Source of the DNA: Lachnospiraceae bacterium
GTDB taxonomy: Bacteria > Bacillota > Clostridia > Lachnospirales > Lachnospiraceae
DNA: 64,000 nt
Assembly: GCA_016287675.1 (NCBI GenBank)
Contig: JAEFAR010000002.1
Location: 62,001-126,000 of the forward strand
Direction of reading: 5' to 3'
The first letter of the stretch is position 1. The number at the start of each line of letters is the position of its first letter. Below the pieces are notes generated by a model. That model ran no database searches, was not told the origin of the DNA, and saw nothing but the letters and a program-made list of their open reading frames with translations. Of the stretch, positions 1 to 9,246 are shown one piece after another. Made by a program: the position numbers and the translations under genes.

Positions 1-1
1 C

Positions 2-322
2 ACATTTATCTATTCAAAAAGAACAGGAACTCCCGCAGCCAAATTCCCGGATGAAGTGCCCGAGGACGTGGTGAAAGACAGATTTGAAAGGCTTTTGGCA
101 GTTTGCAAAGCCGAATCCGAAAAAGCCGCATCAAAGCTTACGGGGAGGACGGTTGAAGTTCTTGTGGAAGGCAGAGATGAAGCAAATAAGGAAATGATGA
201 CGGGTAGGCTTTCAAACAATCTTCTTGTTCATTTCGAGGGCTGCGACAATCTTATCGGAAAGCTTGTAAATGTCAGGCTGGATGAATGCAAGGGATTTTA
301 TTATTTAGGTTCGCTTGTTTAA
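2..322 (+). CDS. miaB: tRNA-2-methylthio-N6-dimethylallyladenosine synthase, C-terminal part (5' end outside window)
   Basis: About 106 C-terminal residues of a radical-SAM methylthiotransferase; the start and the [4Fe-4S] cysteines lie upstream of the window. Visible are the end of the radical-SAM domain (SKRTGTPAA), a helical linker and a TRAM domain from about GRTVEVLVEG to the C-terminus, which binds tRNA in this family. MiaB adds a methylthio group to i6A37 of tRNAs reading UNN codons. RimO and MtaB share this architecture; MiaB is preferred because of the TRAM sequence and because miaB commonly lies beside rny in Firmicutes. miaA is present separately at 50938-51858. Confidence 0.8.
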   Translation, partial: TFIYSKRTGTPAAKFPDEVPEDVVKDRFERLLAVCKAESEKAASKLTGRTVEVLVEGRDEANKEMMTGRLSNNLLVHFEGCDNLIGKLVNVRLDECKGFYYLGSLV

Positions 323-341
323 TTTTGTTGAAGCCAAGACC

Positions 342-370
342 TTGACAGCAAGCGATAAAATCTATATAAT
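342..370 (+). promoter_or_regulatory. Sigma-A type promoter of rny
   Basis: Consensus -35 TTGACA (342-347) and consensus -10 TATAAT (365-370) with a 17-base spacer, 58 bases upstream of the RNase Y start. A strong AGGAGGT ribosome-binding site (415-421) follows. Confidence 0.85.
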
Positions 371-428
371 TAATTTTGTGTGCGGATTATTTAATCTGTA
401 TACATAATTTCATAGGAGGTGTTCCGCA

Positions 429-1985
429 ATGTTGTATTTTATTGTCGGAGCTGCATCCTTTGTAATTGCGTTTGCTGTTGCTGCTTTTATATTCTGGAAT
501 GCGGGTATCGCAGATCACAAAAAGAAATATGAAAGCAAAGTCGGTTCTGCAGAGGAAAGATCCAAGCAGATCATCGAAGAAGCATTAAAAGAAGCAGAGC
601 AAAAGAAGCGTGAAGCCATCATCGAAGCGAAGGACGAGATCTCAAAGGCCAGAGATGACCTTGAGAAAGAACGCAAAGATCGTATGAGAGAATGCGCTAA
701 CGCTGAAAGACGTGTAATTTCAAAGGAAGACGCAGTAGACAAAAAAGCGGAAGCATTGGAGAAACGGGATCAGAGAATGGCTCAGAAAGAAGCTGAACTT
801 GACCGTATGCGTGCTGAGGTCGCAGCATCGCATCAGAAGCAGCTTGAAGAGCTTGAAAGGATTTCGGGTCTGACCTCCGAACAGGCTAAGGAATATCTGT
901 TAAAGTCAGTGGAAGAAGACGTTAAACATGAAACAGCCGTAATGATCAAGGATCTTGAGACCCAGGCTAAGGATGAAGCCGACAAAAAGGCTAAAGACAT
1001 TATCGTTACAGCTATTCAGCGTTGTGCCGCAGATCATGTGGCAGAATCCACGATATCGGTAGTACAGTTGCCTAACGATGAAATGAAGGGAAGGATAATC
1101 GGAAGAGAAGGACGTAACATTCGTACCTTTGAAACCATGACGGGTATTGAACTCATCATAGATGATACTCCCGAAGCTATTGTCCTTTCGGGATTTGATC
1201 CCATTCGCCGTGAGGTTGCACGTATTACCCTTGAAAGATTGATTGCTGACGGGCGTATCCATCCCGCAAGGATTGAAGAGATGGTAGAGAAGGCCCAAAA
1301 GGAAGTTGAAACTATGATTAGGGAAGAAGGCGAAAATGCCGCTCTGGAGTGCGGTGTTCACGGACTTCATCCCGAACTCATCAAGCTCCTCGGTAGAATG
1401 AAATTCCGTACAAGCTACGGACAGAATGCTTTAAAACATTCCATCGAAGTTGCCAACCTTTCCGGACTTCTGGCTTCGGAAGTCGGTGTTGATGTTAAGA
1501 CGGCAAAGCGTGCCGGACTTCTTCACGATATCGGCAAATCCGTTGACCATGAACAGGAAGGAACTCATGTACAGCTCGGTGCAGATCTTTGCAGAAAATA
1601 CAAGGAAAATGCCACCGTCGTCAATGCTGTTGAAGCACATCACGGCGATGTTGAGCCTCAGTCCCTTGTTGCATGGATCGTGCAGGCGGCAGACACGATT
1701 TCAGCTGCCAGACCGGGAGCCAGAAGAGAAACCTTGGAGGCATATACCCAGCGTCTCAGACAATTGGAAGATATTTCTAACAGCTTCAAAGGAGTTGATA
1801 AGTCCTTTGCAATTCAGGCAGGAAGAGAAGTTCGCGTTATGGTTATCCCTGAACAGATCAACGATGACGAGATGGTTCTCCTCGCAAGAGACCTGTCCAA
1901 GAAGATCGAAGCTGAGCTTGAATATCCTGGTCAGATCAAGATCAATGTTATTCGCGAATCTCGTGCAATCGAGTATGCTAAATGA
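429..1985 (+). CDS. rny: Ribonuclease Y, membrane-anchored endoribonuclease
   Basis: 518 residues, the usual RNase Y length. There is one N-terminal membrane segment (about residues 3-25), a long charged coiled coil (about 30-170), a KH domain with [10 protein letters not shown] (about 220-229) and an HD domain with HDIGKS (about 366-371). RNase Y starts mRNA decay at the inner face of the membrane in Firmicutes; the HD motif binds the catalytic metals. The start follows a strong AGGAGGT. The gene has its own consensus promoter and a terminator at 1994-2023, so it is probably monocistronic. Confidence 0.97.
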   Translation: MLYFIVGAASFVIAFAVAAFIFWNAGIADHKKKYESKVGSAEERSKQIIEEALKEAEQKKREAIIEAKDEISKARDDLEKERKDRMRECANAERRVISKEDAVDKKAEALEKRDQRMAQKEAELDRMRAEVAASHQKQLEELERISGLTSEQAKEYLLKSVEEDVKHETAVMIKDLETQAKDEADKKAKDIIVTAIQRCAADHVAESTISVVQLPNDEMKGRIIGREGRNIRTFETMTGIELIIDDTPEAIVLSGFDPIRREVARITLERLIADGRIHPARIEEMVEKAQKEVETMIREEGENAALECGVHGLHPELIKLLGRMKFRTSYGQNALKHSIEVANLSGLLASEVGVDVKTAKRAGLLHDIGKSVDHEQEGTHVQLGADLCRKYKENATVVNAVEAHHGDVEPQSLVAWIVQAADTISAARPGARRETLEAYTQRLRQLEDISNSFKGVDKSFAIQAGREVRVMVIPEQINDDEMVLLARDLSKKIEAELEYPGQIKINVIRESRAIEYAK

Positions 1986-1993
1986 TCAATTAA

Positions 1994-2023
1994 AGGCAAC
2001 GGTTTCAGCCGTTGTCTTTTTTT
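1994..2023 (+). terminator. Rho-independent terminator of rny
   Basis: Nine-base-pair stem (1994-2002 with 2009-2017, one G-T wobble) with a 6-base loop, followed by a run of seven T. Confidence 0.88.
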
Positions 2024-2088
2024 CGTGTTGTCTGTTATTCATCTTACTTATAAGATTATTAACGAATTTGATTTTTTGGGAAAAATGC

Positions 2089-2117
2089 TTGCTTTTTTGG
2101 GTGAAATAGTCTATATT
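2089..2117 (+). promoter_or_regulatory. Promoter of the aspartate aminotransferase gene
   Basis: TTGCTT (2089-2094), 17-base spacer, TATATT (2112-2117). The predicted start at about 2124 lies at the edge of the palindrome at 2126-2149, suggesting repressor control. Confidence 0.65.
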
Positions 2118-2125
2118 ATGTCGAG

Positions 2126-2149
2126 TGTTTTATTGTATACAATAAAACA
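2126..2149. promoter_or_regulatory. Perfect 24-bp palindrome, probable repressor operator
   Basis: The half-site TGTTTTATTGTA is followed directly by its exact reverse complement. The core ATTGTATACAAT resembles operators of GntR-family (FCD-type) repressors. It sits just downstream of the -10 element, where a bound repressor would block initiation or escape. The regulator is not encoded next to it. The gene-level role is inferred. Confidence 0.7.
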
Positions 2150-2213
2150 ACAAAACAATCATCAAAGAAAATGCCTGTATTCAGCATTTTGAAACTCGTG
2201 AGGAGAGTAAACC

Positions 2214-3413
2214 ATGTCACTTGAATTATCCAGAAAAGCTATGGAAGTTAAACCTTCGTCGACCCTTGCCATTACAGCAAAAGCAAAGAAACTGAAAGCA
2301 GAGGGTAAGGATATTGTGGGATTCGGAGCCGGTGAACCTGACTTCGCAACACCCGAAAACATCTGCCTTGCCGCAAAACGCGCAATTGATGACGGTTTCA
2401 CCAAATACACTCCCGCAGCCGGAACTGTGGAGCTTCGTAAGGCCATTTCCGACAAGTTTAAGAATTTCAATCATCTGGATTATGATATAGATCAGATCGT
2501 TGTAAGTAACGGCGGTAAGCATTCTTTGACCAATGTATTTGAAGCTATCCTGAATCCCGGAGACGAAGTGATCATTCCCGCACCTTTCTGGCTCAGCTAT
2601 CCCGAGATGGTGAAGCTTTGCGGCGGAATCCCCGTGTTTGTTGAGTGTACAGCGGCTCAGAACTACAAGATCACCGCAGAACAGCTGGAAAAGGCTGTTA
2701 CCGATAAGACCAAGGCCCTTGTCCTTAATTCCCCCAACAATCCTACGGGAATGATCTACACAAGAGACGAACTTGAAAAGATCGCAGAAGTGGTTGTAAA
2801 GAAGGACATCTATGTTATCGCCGATGAGATGTACGAGTATCTTGTTTATGACGGTAATGATTTTGTTTCCATCGCTTCTCTTAATGATGAGATTTACAAG
2901 AGAACCATCACCTGTTCAGGACTTTCCAAAAGCTACTCCATGACAGGCTGGAGAATAGGATATGCAGGAGCTTCCAAGGAGATCGCAAAGCTCATGAGTT
3001 CCGTACAGAGCCATCAGGCTTCAAATCCCAACTCCATTGCCCAGGCTGCTGCTGTGGAAGCATTGAACGGTCCTCAGACTGCTCCTGAGATAATGAGACA
3101 GGAATTTGACAAGAGAAGGAAATACATGCATGAGCGTATTTCAAAGATGCCTTATGTATCAGCTTTAAAGCCCCAGGGAGCTTTTTATGTTTTCATTGAT
3201 TTCTCTGAAGTATTCGGAAAGAGCTACAGGGACGAGAAGATCGACGACATCGGTAGAATTGCGCAGATACTGATCGATGACTATCTCACAGCTGTGATCC
3301 CCTGCAAGGATTTCGGAGCTCCCAAAAACATCCGCCTGTCCTATGCCATTTCCATGGAAGACATTGAAAAGGGTCTGGACAGGATCGAGACATTTCTTAA
3401 GGATTTAAAATAA
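2214..3413 (+). CDS. Class I pyridoxal-phosphate aminotransferase, aspartate aminotransferase type
   Basis: 399 residues, full length for fold-type I AspB-like enzymes. Recognisable are the N-terminal FGAGEPDF, the PLP-contact segment NSPNNPTG (about 179-186), the Schiff-base lysine in SGLSKSYSMTGWRIGY (Lys about 239) and the substrate-carboxylate arginine in the C-terminal IRLSYA. Such enzymes exchange amino groups between aspartate and 2-oxoglutarate; exact substrate range cannot be read from sequence. It stands alone between its own promoter/palindrome and a terminator at 3423-3450. Confidence 0.92.
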   Translation: MSLELSRKAMEVKPSSTLAITAKAKKLKAEGKDIVGFGAGEPDFATPENICLAAKRAIDDGFTKYTPAAGTVELRKAISDKFKNFNHLDYDIDQIVVSNGGKHSLTNVFEAILNPGDEVIIPAPFWLSYPEMVKLCGGIPVFVECTAAQNYKITAEQLEKAVTDKTKALVLNSPNNPTGMIYTRDELEKIAEVVVKKDIYVIADEMYEYLVYDGNDFVSIASLNDEIYKRTITCSGLSKSYSMTGWRIGYAGASKEIAKLMSSVQSHQASNPNSIAQAAAVEALNGPQTAPEIMRQEFDKRRKYMHERISKMPYVSALKPQGAFYVFIDFSEVFGKSYRDEKIDDIGRIAQILIDDYLTAVIPCKDFGAPKNIRLSYAISMEDIEKGLDRIETFLKDLK

Positions 3414-3422
3414 TGAGATTTT

Positions 3423-3451
3423 AAAAGCAATCGAAAGGTTGCTTTTTTTTA
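3423..3451 (+). terminator. Rho-independent terminator after the aminotransferase
   Basis: Ten-base-pair stem with a GAAA tetraloop (3423-3432 with 3437-3446) running into eight T. Confidence 0.88.
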
Positions 3452-3493
3452 TGCTCAGGTATAAACAATTTTAACTCTTTATTAAATATTTGT

Positions 3494-3522
3494 TTGATAA
3501 TGATCGTTAAATGCGATAAAAT
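3494..3522 (+). promoter_or_regulatory. Promoter of the proC operon
   Basis: TTGATA (3494-3499), 17-base spacer, TAAAAT (3517-3522), 66 bases before proC. It may drive proC, the NUDIX gene, the phosphorylase and possibly the pilus genes, since no terminator is seen before pilB. Confidence 0.75.
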
Positions 3523-3588
3523 AAAGAATGTGCTTAATTTAAGCCATTATCAGGATTGAACGCATAATTACTGCGTAAAGGAGATATT

Positions 3589-4377
3589 ATGATCGGAATC
3601 ATCGGAACCGGTAACATGGGAAGCGCTTTGATAAACGGCGCCGTAAAAAGCTTCGGAGAAGACAAGGTGGTATTTTTTGATACATCCGAAGAAAGAAGAA
3701 AGATGATCTCAAACGAATACGGGATCACAGCCTGCAAGGATAATGTGGAGCTTGTTAAATGGTGCGATATAGTGGTACTTGCAGTAAAGCCCCAGGTTAT
3801 TTTTAAAGTAATAGAAGAGATCAGACCTTATTTCGGTAAAGAAAACAAAACGGTGATCTCCATCGCGCCGGGGATTACGATCGCTAAACTCAGCGAAGCC
3901 TTTGATAATAACGCACAGATCGTTAGAGTCATGCCCAACACACCTGCAATGGTGGGAGAAGGCATGTCTGCCGTTTCTTTCCCTGATGATTTTAACGGAG
4001 ACAGGGAAAACACTTTAAAGCTTTTTGATTCTGTGGGGCGTGCGGTGGTTCTGCCTGAGAATCTGATGAATGCTGCCGTTGTTGCAAACGGAAGCTCCCC
4101 TGCTTTTGTTTTTGTCTTCATGGAGGCCCTTGCTGACGGAGCGGTCAAATTCGGGATCCCCAGAGACAAGGCTTACGAGATGGTGGCTCAGACCGTTCTC
4201 GGCTCAGCCAGACTGATGCTTGAAACGAAGAAGCATCCCGGAGAACTTAAGGATGCGGTTTGTTCACCCGGCGGAACCACTATCTGCGGAACGGCCGCCC
4301 TGGAAGAATTCGGCCTCAGAAATGCGGTCATAAAGGGCTGTGAAGCTGTTTACGAAAAAACGGCAAAATTTGAATAA
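3589..4377 (+). CDS. proC: Pyrroline-5-carboxylate reductase
   Basis: 262 residues, normal length. An N-terminal Rossmann motif GTGNMG (residues 6-11) binds NAD(P)H, VMPNTPAMVGEG is conserved in the family, and the C-terminal dimerisation domain carries the SPGGTT signature. It performs the last step of proline synthesis in the cytoplasm. The start follows an AAGGAGA ribosome-binding site. The NUDIX gene begins 35 bases downstream. Confidence 0.96.
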   Translation: MIGIIGTGNMGSALINGAVKSFGEDKVVFFDTSEERRKMISNEYGITACKDNVELVKWCDIVVLAVKPQVIFKVIEEIRPYFGKENKTVISIAPGITIAKLSEAFDNNAQIVRVMPNTPAMVGEGMSAVSFPDDFNGDRENTLKLFDSVGRAVVLPENLMNAAVVANGSSPAFVFVFMEALADGAVKFGIPRDKAYEMVAQTVLGSARLMLETKKHPGELKDAVCSPGGTTICGTAALEEFGLRNAVIKGCEAVYEKTAKFE

Positions 4378-4412
4378 AAAGAAAAAAGGATAAGAGAAGG
4401 AAGTTTTTAAAA

Positions 4413-4949
4413 ATGTTAAGACCTGAATGCATTGAAAGCAAGGAACTCTGCAAAGGCAGGATCCTTACTTTCTACAAGAAGACCATGAGATTTGAAAACG
4501 GAGATACGGCTGAATGGGATTTCATCCATCATAACGGAGCGGCGGCTGTCGTTGCAGTTGATGAAGACGGCAAGCTCTTTATGGTAAAGCAGTACAGACC
4601 CGGCTGCGACAGATTTACCCTCGAGATACCTGCAGGCTGCTTAAATCCCGGAGAAGACAGAAAGACCGCAGCGGTACGTGAACTGGAAGAGGAAACAGGC
4701 TACAAATGTGAAAAGGCGGAGCTTTTAAACAAGTATTATCCCGCTTCGGCCTACGATGACGAATACATTGAGATCTATCTTGCCACGGGCTTAAAGAAAA
4801 CAGCTCAGAATCTCGATCCAGATGAGTTTGTGGAAGTTATTAAGATGGACCCCGAAGAACTGGTAAAAATGATCACTGATTGCGAGATCTCGGACGGAAA
4901 GACCATAGCCGGGATCCTCACTTATTATACAAAGATGAACAGGAGGTAA
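4413..4949 (+). CDS. NUDIX hydrolase, ADP-ribose pyrophosphatase type
   Basis: 178 residues. The NUDIX box is complete around residues 76-98 (GCLNPGED, then RELEEETG), providing the metal-binding glutamates. The N-terminal strands (KGRILTFYKKTMRFENGD) and the P(A)GCLNPGE context match the ADP-ribose pyrophosphatase subgroup, which hydrolyses ADP-ribose to AMP and ribose-5-phosphate. The last codons overlap the Shine-Dalgarno sequence of the phosphorylase gene 5 bases on, so the two are co-transcribed and possibly translationally coupled. Confidence 0.88.
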   Translation: MLRPECIESKELCKGRILTFYKKTMRFENGDTAEWDFIHHNGAAAVVAVDEDGKLFMVKQYRPGCDRFTLEIPAGCLNPGEDRKTAAVRELEEETGYKCEKAELLNKYYPASAYDDEYIEIYLATGLKKTAQNLDPDEFVEVIKMDPEELVKMITDCEISDGKTIAGILTYYTKMNRR

Positions 4950-4954
4950 GGCGT

Positions 4955-6280
4955 ATGAGAATGTATGATCTGATCACAAAGAAAAAACACGGAGAAGAAC
5001 TTACCAAAGAAGAGATCGATTTTATCGTGCAGGGATTTACAAAGGGTGACATTCCCGATTATCAGATGTCTGCATTTTTGATGGCTGTTTATTTTCGCGG
5101 GATGAATCTTAGAGAGACCATCGATCTGACTCAGTCCATGATAGATTCCGGAGATCGTTTGGATCTTTCTGCCATCAAAGGTCTGAAAGCGGACAAACAT
5201 TCCACAGGCGGCGTGGGAGACAAGACTACTCTTATCCTGGGTCCCATGGTGGCCTGTCTGGGAGTCCCCGTTGCGAAGATGAGCGGACGCGGCCTCGGAC
5301 ACACCGGCGGAACCATCGACAAACTTGAAAGCTTTAAAGGTTTCTCTGTTTCCTTAACAGACGAAGAATTCATTGATAACGTAAACCGTATCGGTATTGC
5401 GGTCATCGGTCAGACTGCGGATCTTTGCCCTGCGGACAAGAAGATGTACGCTCTTCGTGACGTTACAGCAACCGTTGACAATAAATCCCTCATTGCATCA
5501 AGCATCATGAGTAAGAAGCTTGCTGCGGGCGCTGACTGCATAGTACTGGACGTTAAAGTGGGAAGCGGAGCCTTCATGAAGACTCTTGATGATGCAAAGG
5601 AACTGGCTGAACTCATGGTAAAGATCGGAACAGGCTGCGGCAAGAAAACCTACGCCGTGCTTTCTGACATGTCCCAGCCTCTGGGCTATTGTGTAGGTAA
5701 TTCCCTTGAAGCCTATGAGGCGATACAGGCATTAAAGGGCAACGGACGTCCCGACCTCATGGATGCCTGCTACACATTGGCATCCTACATGCTGATCGGT
5801 GTGGGAAAAGCGAAGGATGTTAACGAAGCTAAGGAAATGCTGAGAGAGACCATAGAGTCCGGAGCAGCCCTTGCTAAGCTGGAAGAATTTGTTGCGGCTC
5901 AGGGCGGAGACATCTCATGCATAGAGAACACAGACAGATTCCAGAGAACCGAATTCAAGGAAGATATTATTGCCACACAGGACGGATACGTTTCGGAGAT
6001 CCTTACGGATGAGATCGGAATGACCAGCCTGCTTCTCGGAGGCGGAAGAGAGACCAAGGACAGCGTAATCGACCTCTCTGTAGGTCTTAAGATAAGAAAG
6101 AAGATCGGCGATTTTGTTTCCAAGGGAGAACCTTACGTTACTCTTTACGCCAATGATATAGACAAACTCAGGGCAGCATCCGCAAGAGTGCGGGAAGCTT
6201 ACAGATTTTCCGCTCAAAAGGTGGAGCCGCCCAAGCATGTCCTTGGCATAGTTACCGCTGATGAGATCAAAATGTTCTGA
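4955..6280 (+). CDS. pdp: Pyrimidine-nucleoside phosphorylase
   Basis: 441 residues, standard for the thymidine/pyrimidine-nucleoside phosphorylase family. KHSTGGVGDK (about 81) is the phosphate-binding signature; MSGRGLGHTGGT and KKMYALRDVTATV are also conserved. It splits uridine, thymidine or deoxyuridine with phosphate. The start at 4955 (MRMYDLITKK) is chosen because AGGAGG lies 8 bases upstream; an in-frame ATG at 4880 would overlap the NUDIX gene. Salvage links it loosely to proC and NUDIX; pilB starts 23 bases downstream. Confidence 0.94.
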   Translation: MRMYDLITKKKHGEELTKEEIDFIVQGFTKGDIPDYQMSAFLMAVYFRGMNLRETIDLTQSMIDSGDRLDLSAIKGLKADKHSTGGVGDKTTLILGPMVACLGVPVAKMSGRGLGHTGGTIDKLESFKGFSVSLTDEEFIDNVNRIGIAVIGQTADLCPADKKMYALRDVTATVDNKSLIASSIMSKKLAAGADCIVLDVKVGSGAFMKTLDDAKELAELMVKIGTGCGKKTYAVLSDMSQPLGYCVGNSLEAYEAIQALKGNGRPDLMDACYTLASYMLIGVGKAKDVNEAKEMLRETIESGAALAKLEEFVAAQGGDISCIENTDRFQRTEFKEDIIATQDGYVSEILTDEIGMTSLLLGGGRETKDSVIDLSVGLKIRKKIGDFVSKGEPYVTLYANDIDKLRAASARVREAYRFSAQKVEPPKHVLGIVTADEIKMF

Positions 6281-6303
6281 TCTGTTGATCATGGGGGTTA
6301 CAA

Positions 6304-7986
6304 ATGGCAATTCAAAAGAAAAGACTGGGCGAGATTTTGATCGATGCCGGCTGTCTTACAACGGAAAAGCTGAATGAAGCTTTGAGACTGCAAAAGGATG
6401 AAGGCGAACGTCTGGGACGTGTGCTGATCAATAACGGCTTTGTTTCCGAAAAAGAAATGCTGGAAGCATTGCACACACAGATGGGCTTTTCCATCGTTGA
6501 TCCCGAAACCATAGAGATCCCGGAAAAGATCATCCAGATGATCCCGTACACGCTGGTAAAGAGATACAATGCGATCCCCGTAAAGCTTGAAAACGGTTAT
6601 CTGACTGTGGTAATGGAGGATCCGCTTAACTTTGTGGCCATCGAGGACATCCACGTTGCCACACAGTGCGAAATCATTCCCGTCATTTCCAGTTACAGGA
6701 GCATAATCAACACCGCAGGCAGACTTTACGGAAACCGTTCCGCGGATAAAGCGGTGCAGGACATTAAGAACGAGTACTCCGAAGCAGTGAGACCCACCAT
6801 CGCAGCGGACAGAGATGCGGTCATAGACAATGCACCCATTGTACGTCTCCTTAACTCGGTCATAGATGTTGCCATCACCGACGGTGCCAGCGACATCCAC
6901 ATTGAACCTCTGATCTCCAGCGTGCGGATCCGTTACAGATTGGACGGCAAATTAAAGATCATCCGTGACGTCCCCAAGGATGCTCTGGGAGCGTTGATCA
7001 CAAGGATCAAGATCCTTTCTGACCTGGACATTGCGGAAAGAAGGCTTCCCCAGGACGGACGTTTCGATTACAGGTTCAGAGATAACATTTACAACATCCG
7101 TGTTTCCATCCTTCCCACCACCAACGGTGAAAAAGCGGTACTTCGTATCCTGGACAAGTACAACTTTAAGATCAGAAAAGAATTCCTCGGATTTACATCC
7201 GATAATTTCCAAAAGTTTGAAAAGCTTCTGACCCTTCCCAACGGCCTTGTTCTTGTAACAGGACCCACCGGAACCGGTAAATCCACAACGCTCTATGCTA
7301 TGCTCACGGAGCTCAACAAGACCTCGGAGAACATCATCACCATCGAAGATCCAGTTGAGTACGTGATAGAAGGGATCTCCCAGGTTCAGGTAAACAATAA
7401 GATCGGTCTGGATTTTGCGGAAGCCTTAAGGACATTCCTCAGGCAGGATCCGGATGTCATCATGGTGGGGGAGATCAGAGACTCGGAAACTGCGGACATC
7501 GCCATCCGAGCAGCAATTACGGGACATCTTGTCCTTTCCACCATGCATACAAATGATGCCGTGTCTGCAATAGCAAGACTGGAAGAGATGGGGATAGCTC
7601 CCTACATCTTGGCTGTTTCCCTCATGGGTGTAATTTCCCAAAGACTGGTGAGAAAGCTTTGCCCCGAGTGCGCCATCGAGTATGATGTTCCGGATTATGA
7701 ACTCAAATTTCTGGGTCTCACAGGACCGCGTAAATTCAGAAAAGCCTGTGGATGCTCAAAGTGTAACGGCATCGGATACAAGGGCAGAATGGCAGTTCAT
7801 GAGGTACTTATGGTGGATTCGGAGATCAGAAACAAGATATCCAAGGGGGCAGATACCAATGAGATAGCTGCTACTGCAGCCAGAAACGGAATGACCAGCT
7901 TGAGAGAAGAATGCATCAGATTGCTTGAAAAAGGCTATACAAGTTTTGAAGAAGTGAGCTACATAACATGCGGAGTTGAATCATGA
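6304..7986 (+). CDS. pilB: Type IV pilus assembly ATPase PilB
   Basis: 560 residues. An N-terminal GspE/MshEN domain (about 1-150) precedes the secretion ATPase core, with Walker A GPTGTGKST (about 319-327), Asp box near TIEDPVEY, Walker B-like VIMVGEIRD, and a zinc-binding tetracysteine element (CPEC about 453, CGCSKC about 477). PilB powers pilin polymerisation from the cytoplasmic face. First gene of the pil set; its end overlaps pilT by four bases (ATGA), indicating translational coupling. Confidence 0.96.
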   Translation: MAIQKKRLGEILIDAGCLTTEKLNEALRLQKDEGERLGRVLINNGFVSEKEMLEALHTQMGFSIVDPETIEIPEKIIQMIPYTLVKRYNAIPVKLENGYLTVVMEDPLNFVAIEDIHVATQCEIIPVISSYRSIINTAGRLYGNRSADKAVQDIKNEYSEAVRPTIAADRDAVIDNAPIVRLLNSVIDVAITDGASDIHIEPLISSVRIRYRLDGKLKIIRDVPKDALGALITRIKILSDLDIAERRLPQDGRFDYRFRDNIYNIRVSILPTTNGEKAVLRILDKYNFKIRKEFLGFTSDNFQKFEKLLTLPNGLVLVTGPTGTGKSTTLYAMLTELNKTSENIITIEDPVEYVIEGISQVQVNNKIGLDFAEALRTFLRQDPDVIMVGEIRDSETADIAIRAAITGHLVLSTMHTNDAVSAIARLEEMGIAPYILAVSLMGVISQRLVRKLCPECAIEYDVPDYELKFLGLTGPRKFRKACGCSKCNGIGYKGRMAVHEVLMVDSEIRNKISKGADTNEIAATAARNGMTSLREECIRLLEKGYTSFEEVSYITCGVES

Positions 7987-9035
7987 CCTATATAGACGAA
8001 GTTTTGTCAAAAGTTGCAACTGAAGAAGGTGTTTCCGATGTTCACGTTACTGTCGGTGTTCCCATCGTTTTAAGAAAACACGGTGAACTTATTTATTTTG
8101 ATGAAAAGAAACTCATGCCCGACGACACCAAGGACATAGTCAAAAGTCTGATGTCGGACATTCAATACAAAGAGTACGAAGAAAAGGGAGAGCTTGACTT
8201 TTCCTACTCGGTTCCCGGAAGTCAGCGCTTCAGGGTGAACGCCTACCATCAAAGAAACACATGCTGTGTGGCACTTAGATGCATTTCTGCCACAGTTCCT
8301 CCCATGGAGACTTTGGGGCTTCCGCCCATCGTTTCGGAACTTGCCAACAGAAATTCAGGGCTTGTGCTTGTCACAGGTCCCACAGGTTCAGGTAAATCCA
8401 CAACCCTTGCAAGCATAGTCGATAAGATCAACAATACTAAAAAGAAGCATATAATCACTCTTGAAGACCCTATCGAGTATCTCTTTAGACACAACATGTC
8501 CATCGTTAATCAGAGGGAGATCGGAAGCGACACAAGAAGCTTTGCAAATGCATTAAGAGCAAGCCTCCGTGAAGACCCCGACGTTATCCTTGTGGGAGAA
8601 ATGAGAGACTACGAGACCATTTCCATAGCGCTAACGGCTGCGGAGACCGGTCACCTTGTTCTTTCAACCCTGCACACCATCGGTGCAGCCGCTACCATCG
8701 ACCGTATCGTGGACATCTTTCCTCCCAGCCAACAGGGACAGATCAAGGTTCAGCTTGCAAGTACCTTGCAGGCGGTTATTTCACAGCAGCTTCTTAAGAG
8801 AGCGGACAAGCCGGGAAGAGTGGTGGCTACGGAAGTCCTTGTTGCCACAAATGCCATCAGAAACCTTATCCGTGAAGGAAAGAATCATCAGATCAATAAC
8901 TCCATAAAGACCGGATCAATGAACGGAATGATGCTGATGGATGATTCCCTTATGAAGCTCTACAAGAACGGAAAGATCACCCAGCAGCAGCTCCTTGAGT
9001 ACTGCGTTGACAGAACGAACATCGCGATCATGTGA
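7983..9035 (+). CDS. pilT: Type IV pilus retraction ATPase PilT
   Basis: 350 residues, standard PilT length. Walker A GPTGSGKSTT (about 131-140), Asp box LEDPIEYLF, Walker B VILVGEMRD and His box AAETGHLVLSTLHT are intact. It lacks the N-terminal MshEN and zinc elements of PilB, so it is the retraction motor. Depolymerisation of the pilus gives twitching motility and DNA uptake in other species. It is coupled to pilB; a structured repeat separates it from pilC. Confidence 0.95.
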   Translation: MTYIDEVLSKVATEEGVSDVHVTVGVPIVLRKHGELIYFDEKKLMPDDTKDIVKSLMSDIQYKEYEEKGELDFSYSVPGSQRFRVNAYHQRNTCCVALRCISATVPPMETLGLPPIVSELANRNSGLVLVTGPTGSGKSTTLASIVDKINNTKKKHIITLEDPIEYLFRHNMSIVNQREIGSDTRSFANALRASLREDPDVILVGEMRDYETISIALTAAETGHLVLSTLHTIGAAATIDRIVDIFPPSQQGQIKVQLASTLQAVISQQLLKRADKPGRVVATEVLVATNAIRNLIREGKNHQINNSIKTGSMNGMMLMDDSLMKLYKNGKITQQQLLEYCVDRTNIAIM

Positions 9036-9218
9036 TAGAATAAACGTATCTGAGACAGTGAAGTGACAAGATGCTTGCATCTTATGTCACTCACTGTCGT
9101 AGATACTAAACGAACACGAGTAAAAAGCAATTTTTTTCGAAGAAAAAAATTAGCGGTTTACGAGTGTTCGCAGGATTGTGAGAGTTGCGAAGCAACGGAA
9201 CAATCCGTGTTTATTCTA
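9036..9218. repeat. Structured intergenic element: outer inverted repeat enclosing three hairpins
   Basis: A perfect 10-bp outer inverted repeat, TAGAATAAAC (9036-9045) and its complement (9209-9218), encloses three hairpins. Hairpin 1 spans 9046-9106 and has three stacked stems (GTATCT/AGATAC, ACAGTG/CACTGT, GTGACAAGATGC with a 2-base bulge). Hairpin 2 spans 9111-9170 (CGACAC-type outer arm CGAACAC/GTGTTCG, and an inner 10-bp AATTTTTTTC/GAAAAAAATT stem). Hairpin 3 spans 9173-9206 (GGATTGT/ACAATCC and GTTGC/GCAAC). It begins at the base after the pilT stop. No transposase is present. It could be a MITE-like or REP-like repeat, or a multi-branched RNA between pilT and pilC; copy number is unknown. 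Confidence 0.75.
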
Positions 9219-9246
9219 AACGGTTTTGTAAAAGGTTAGAAACAAC

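Noticed and set aside
1450-2109. 219-codon + frame within and past rny
   Set aside because: Lies in another frame of the well-supported RNase Y gene, lacks a ribosome-binding site and runs across the terminator.
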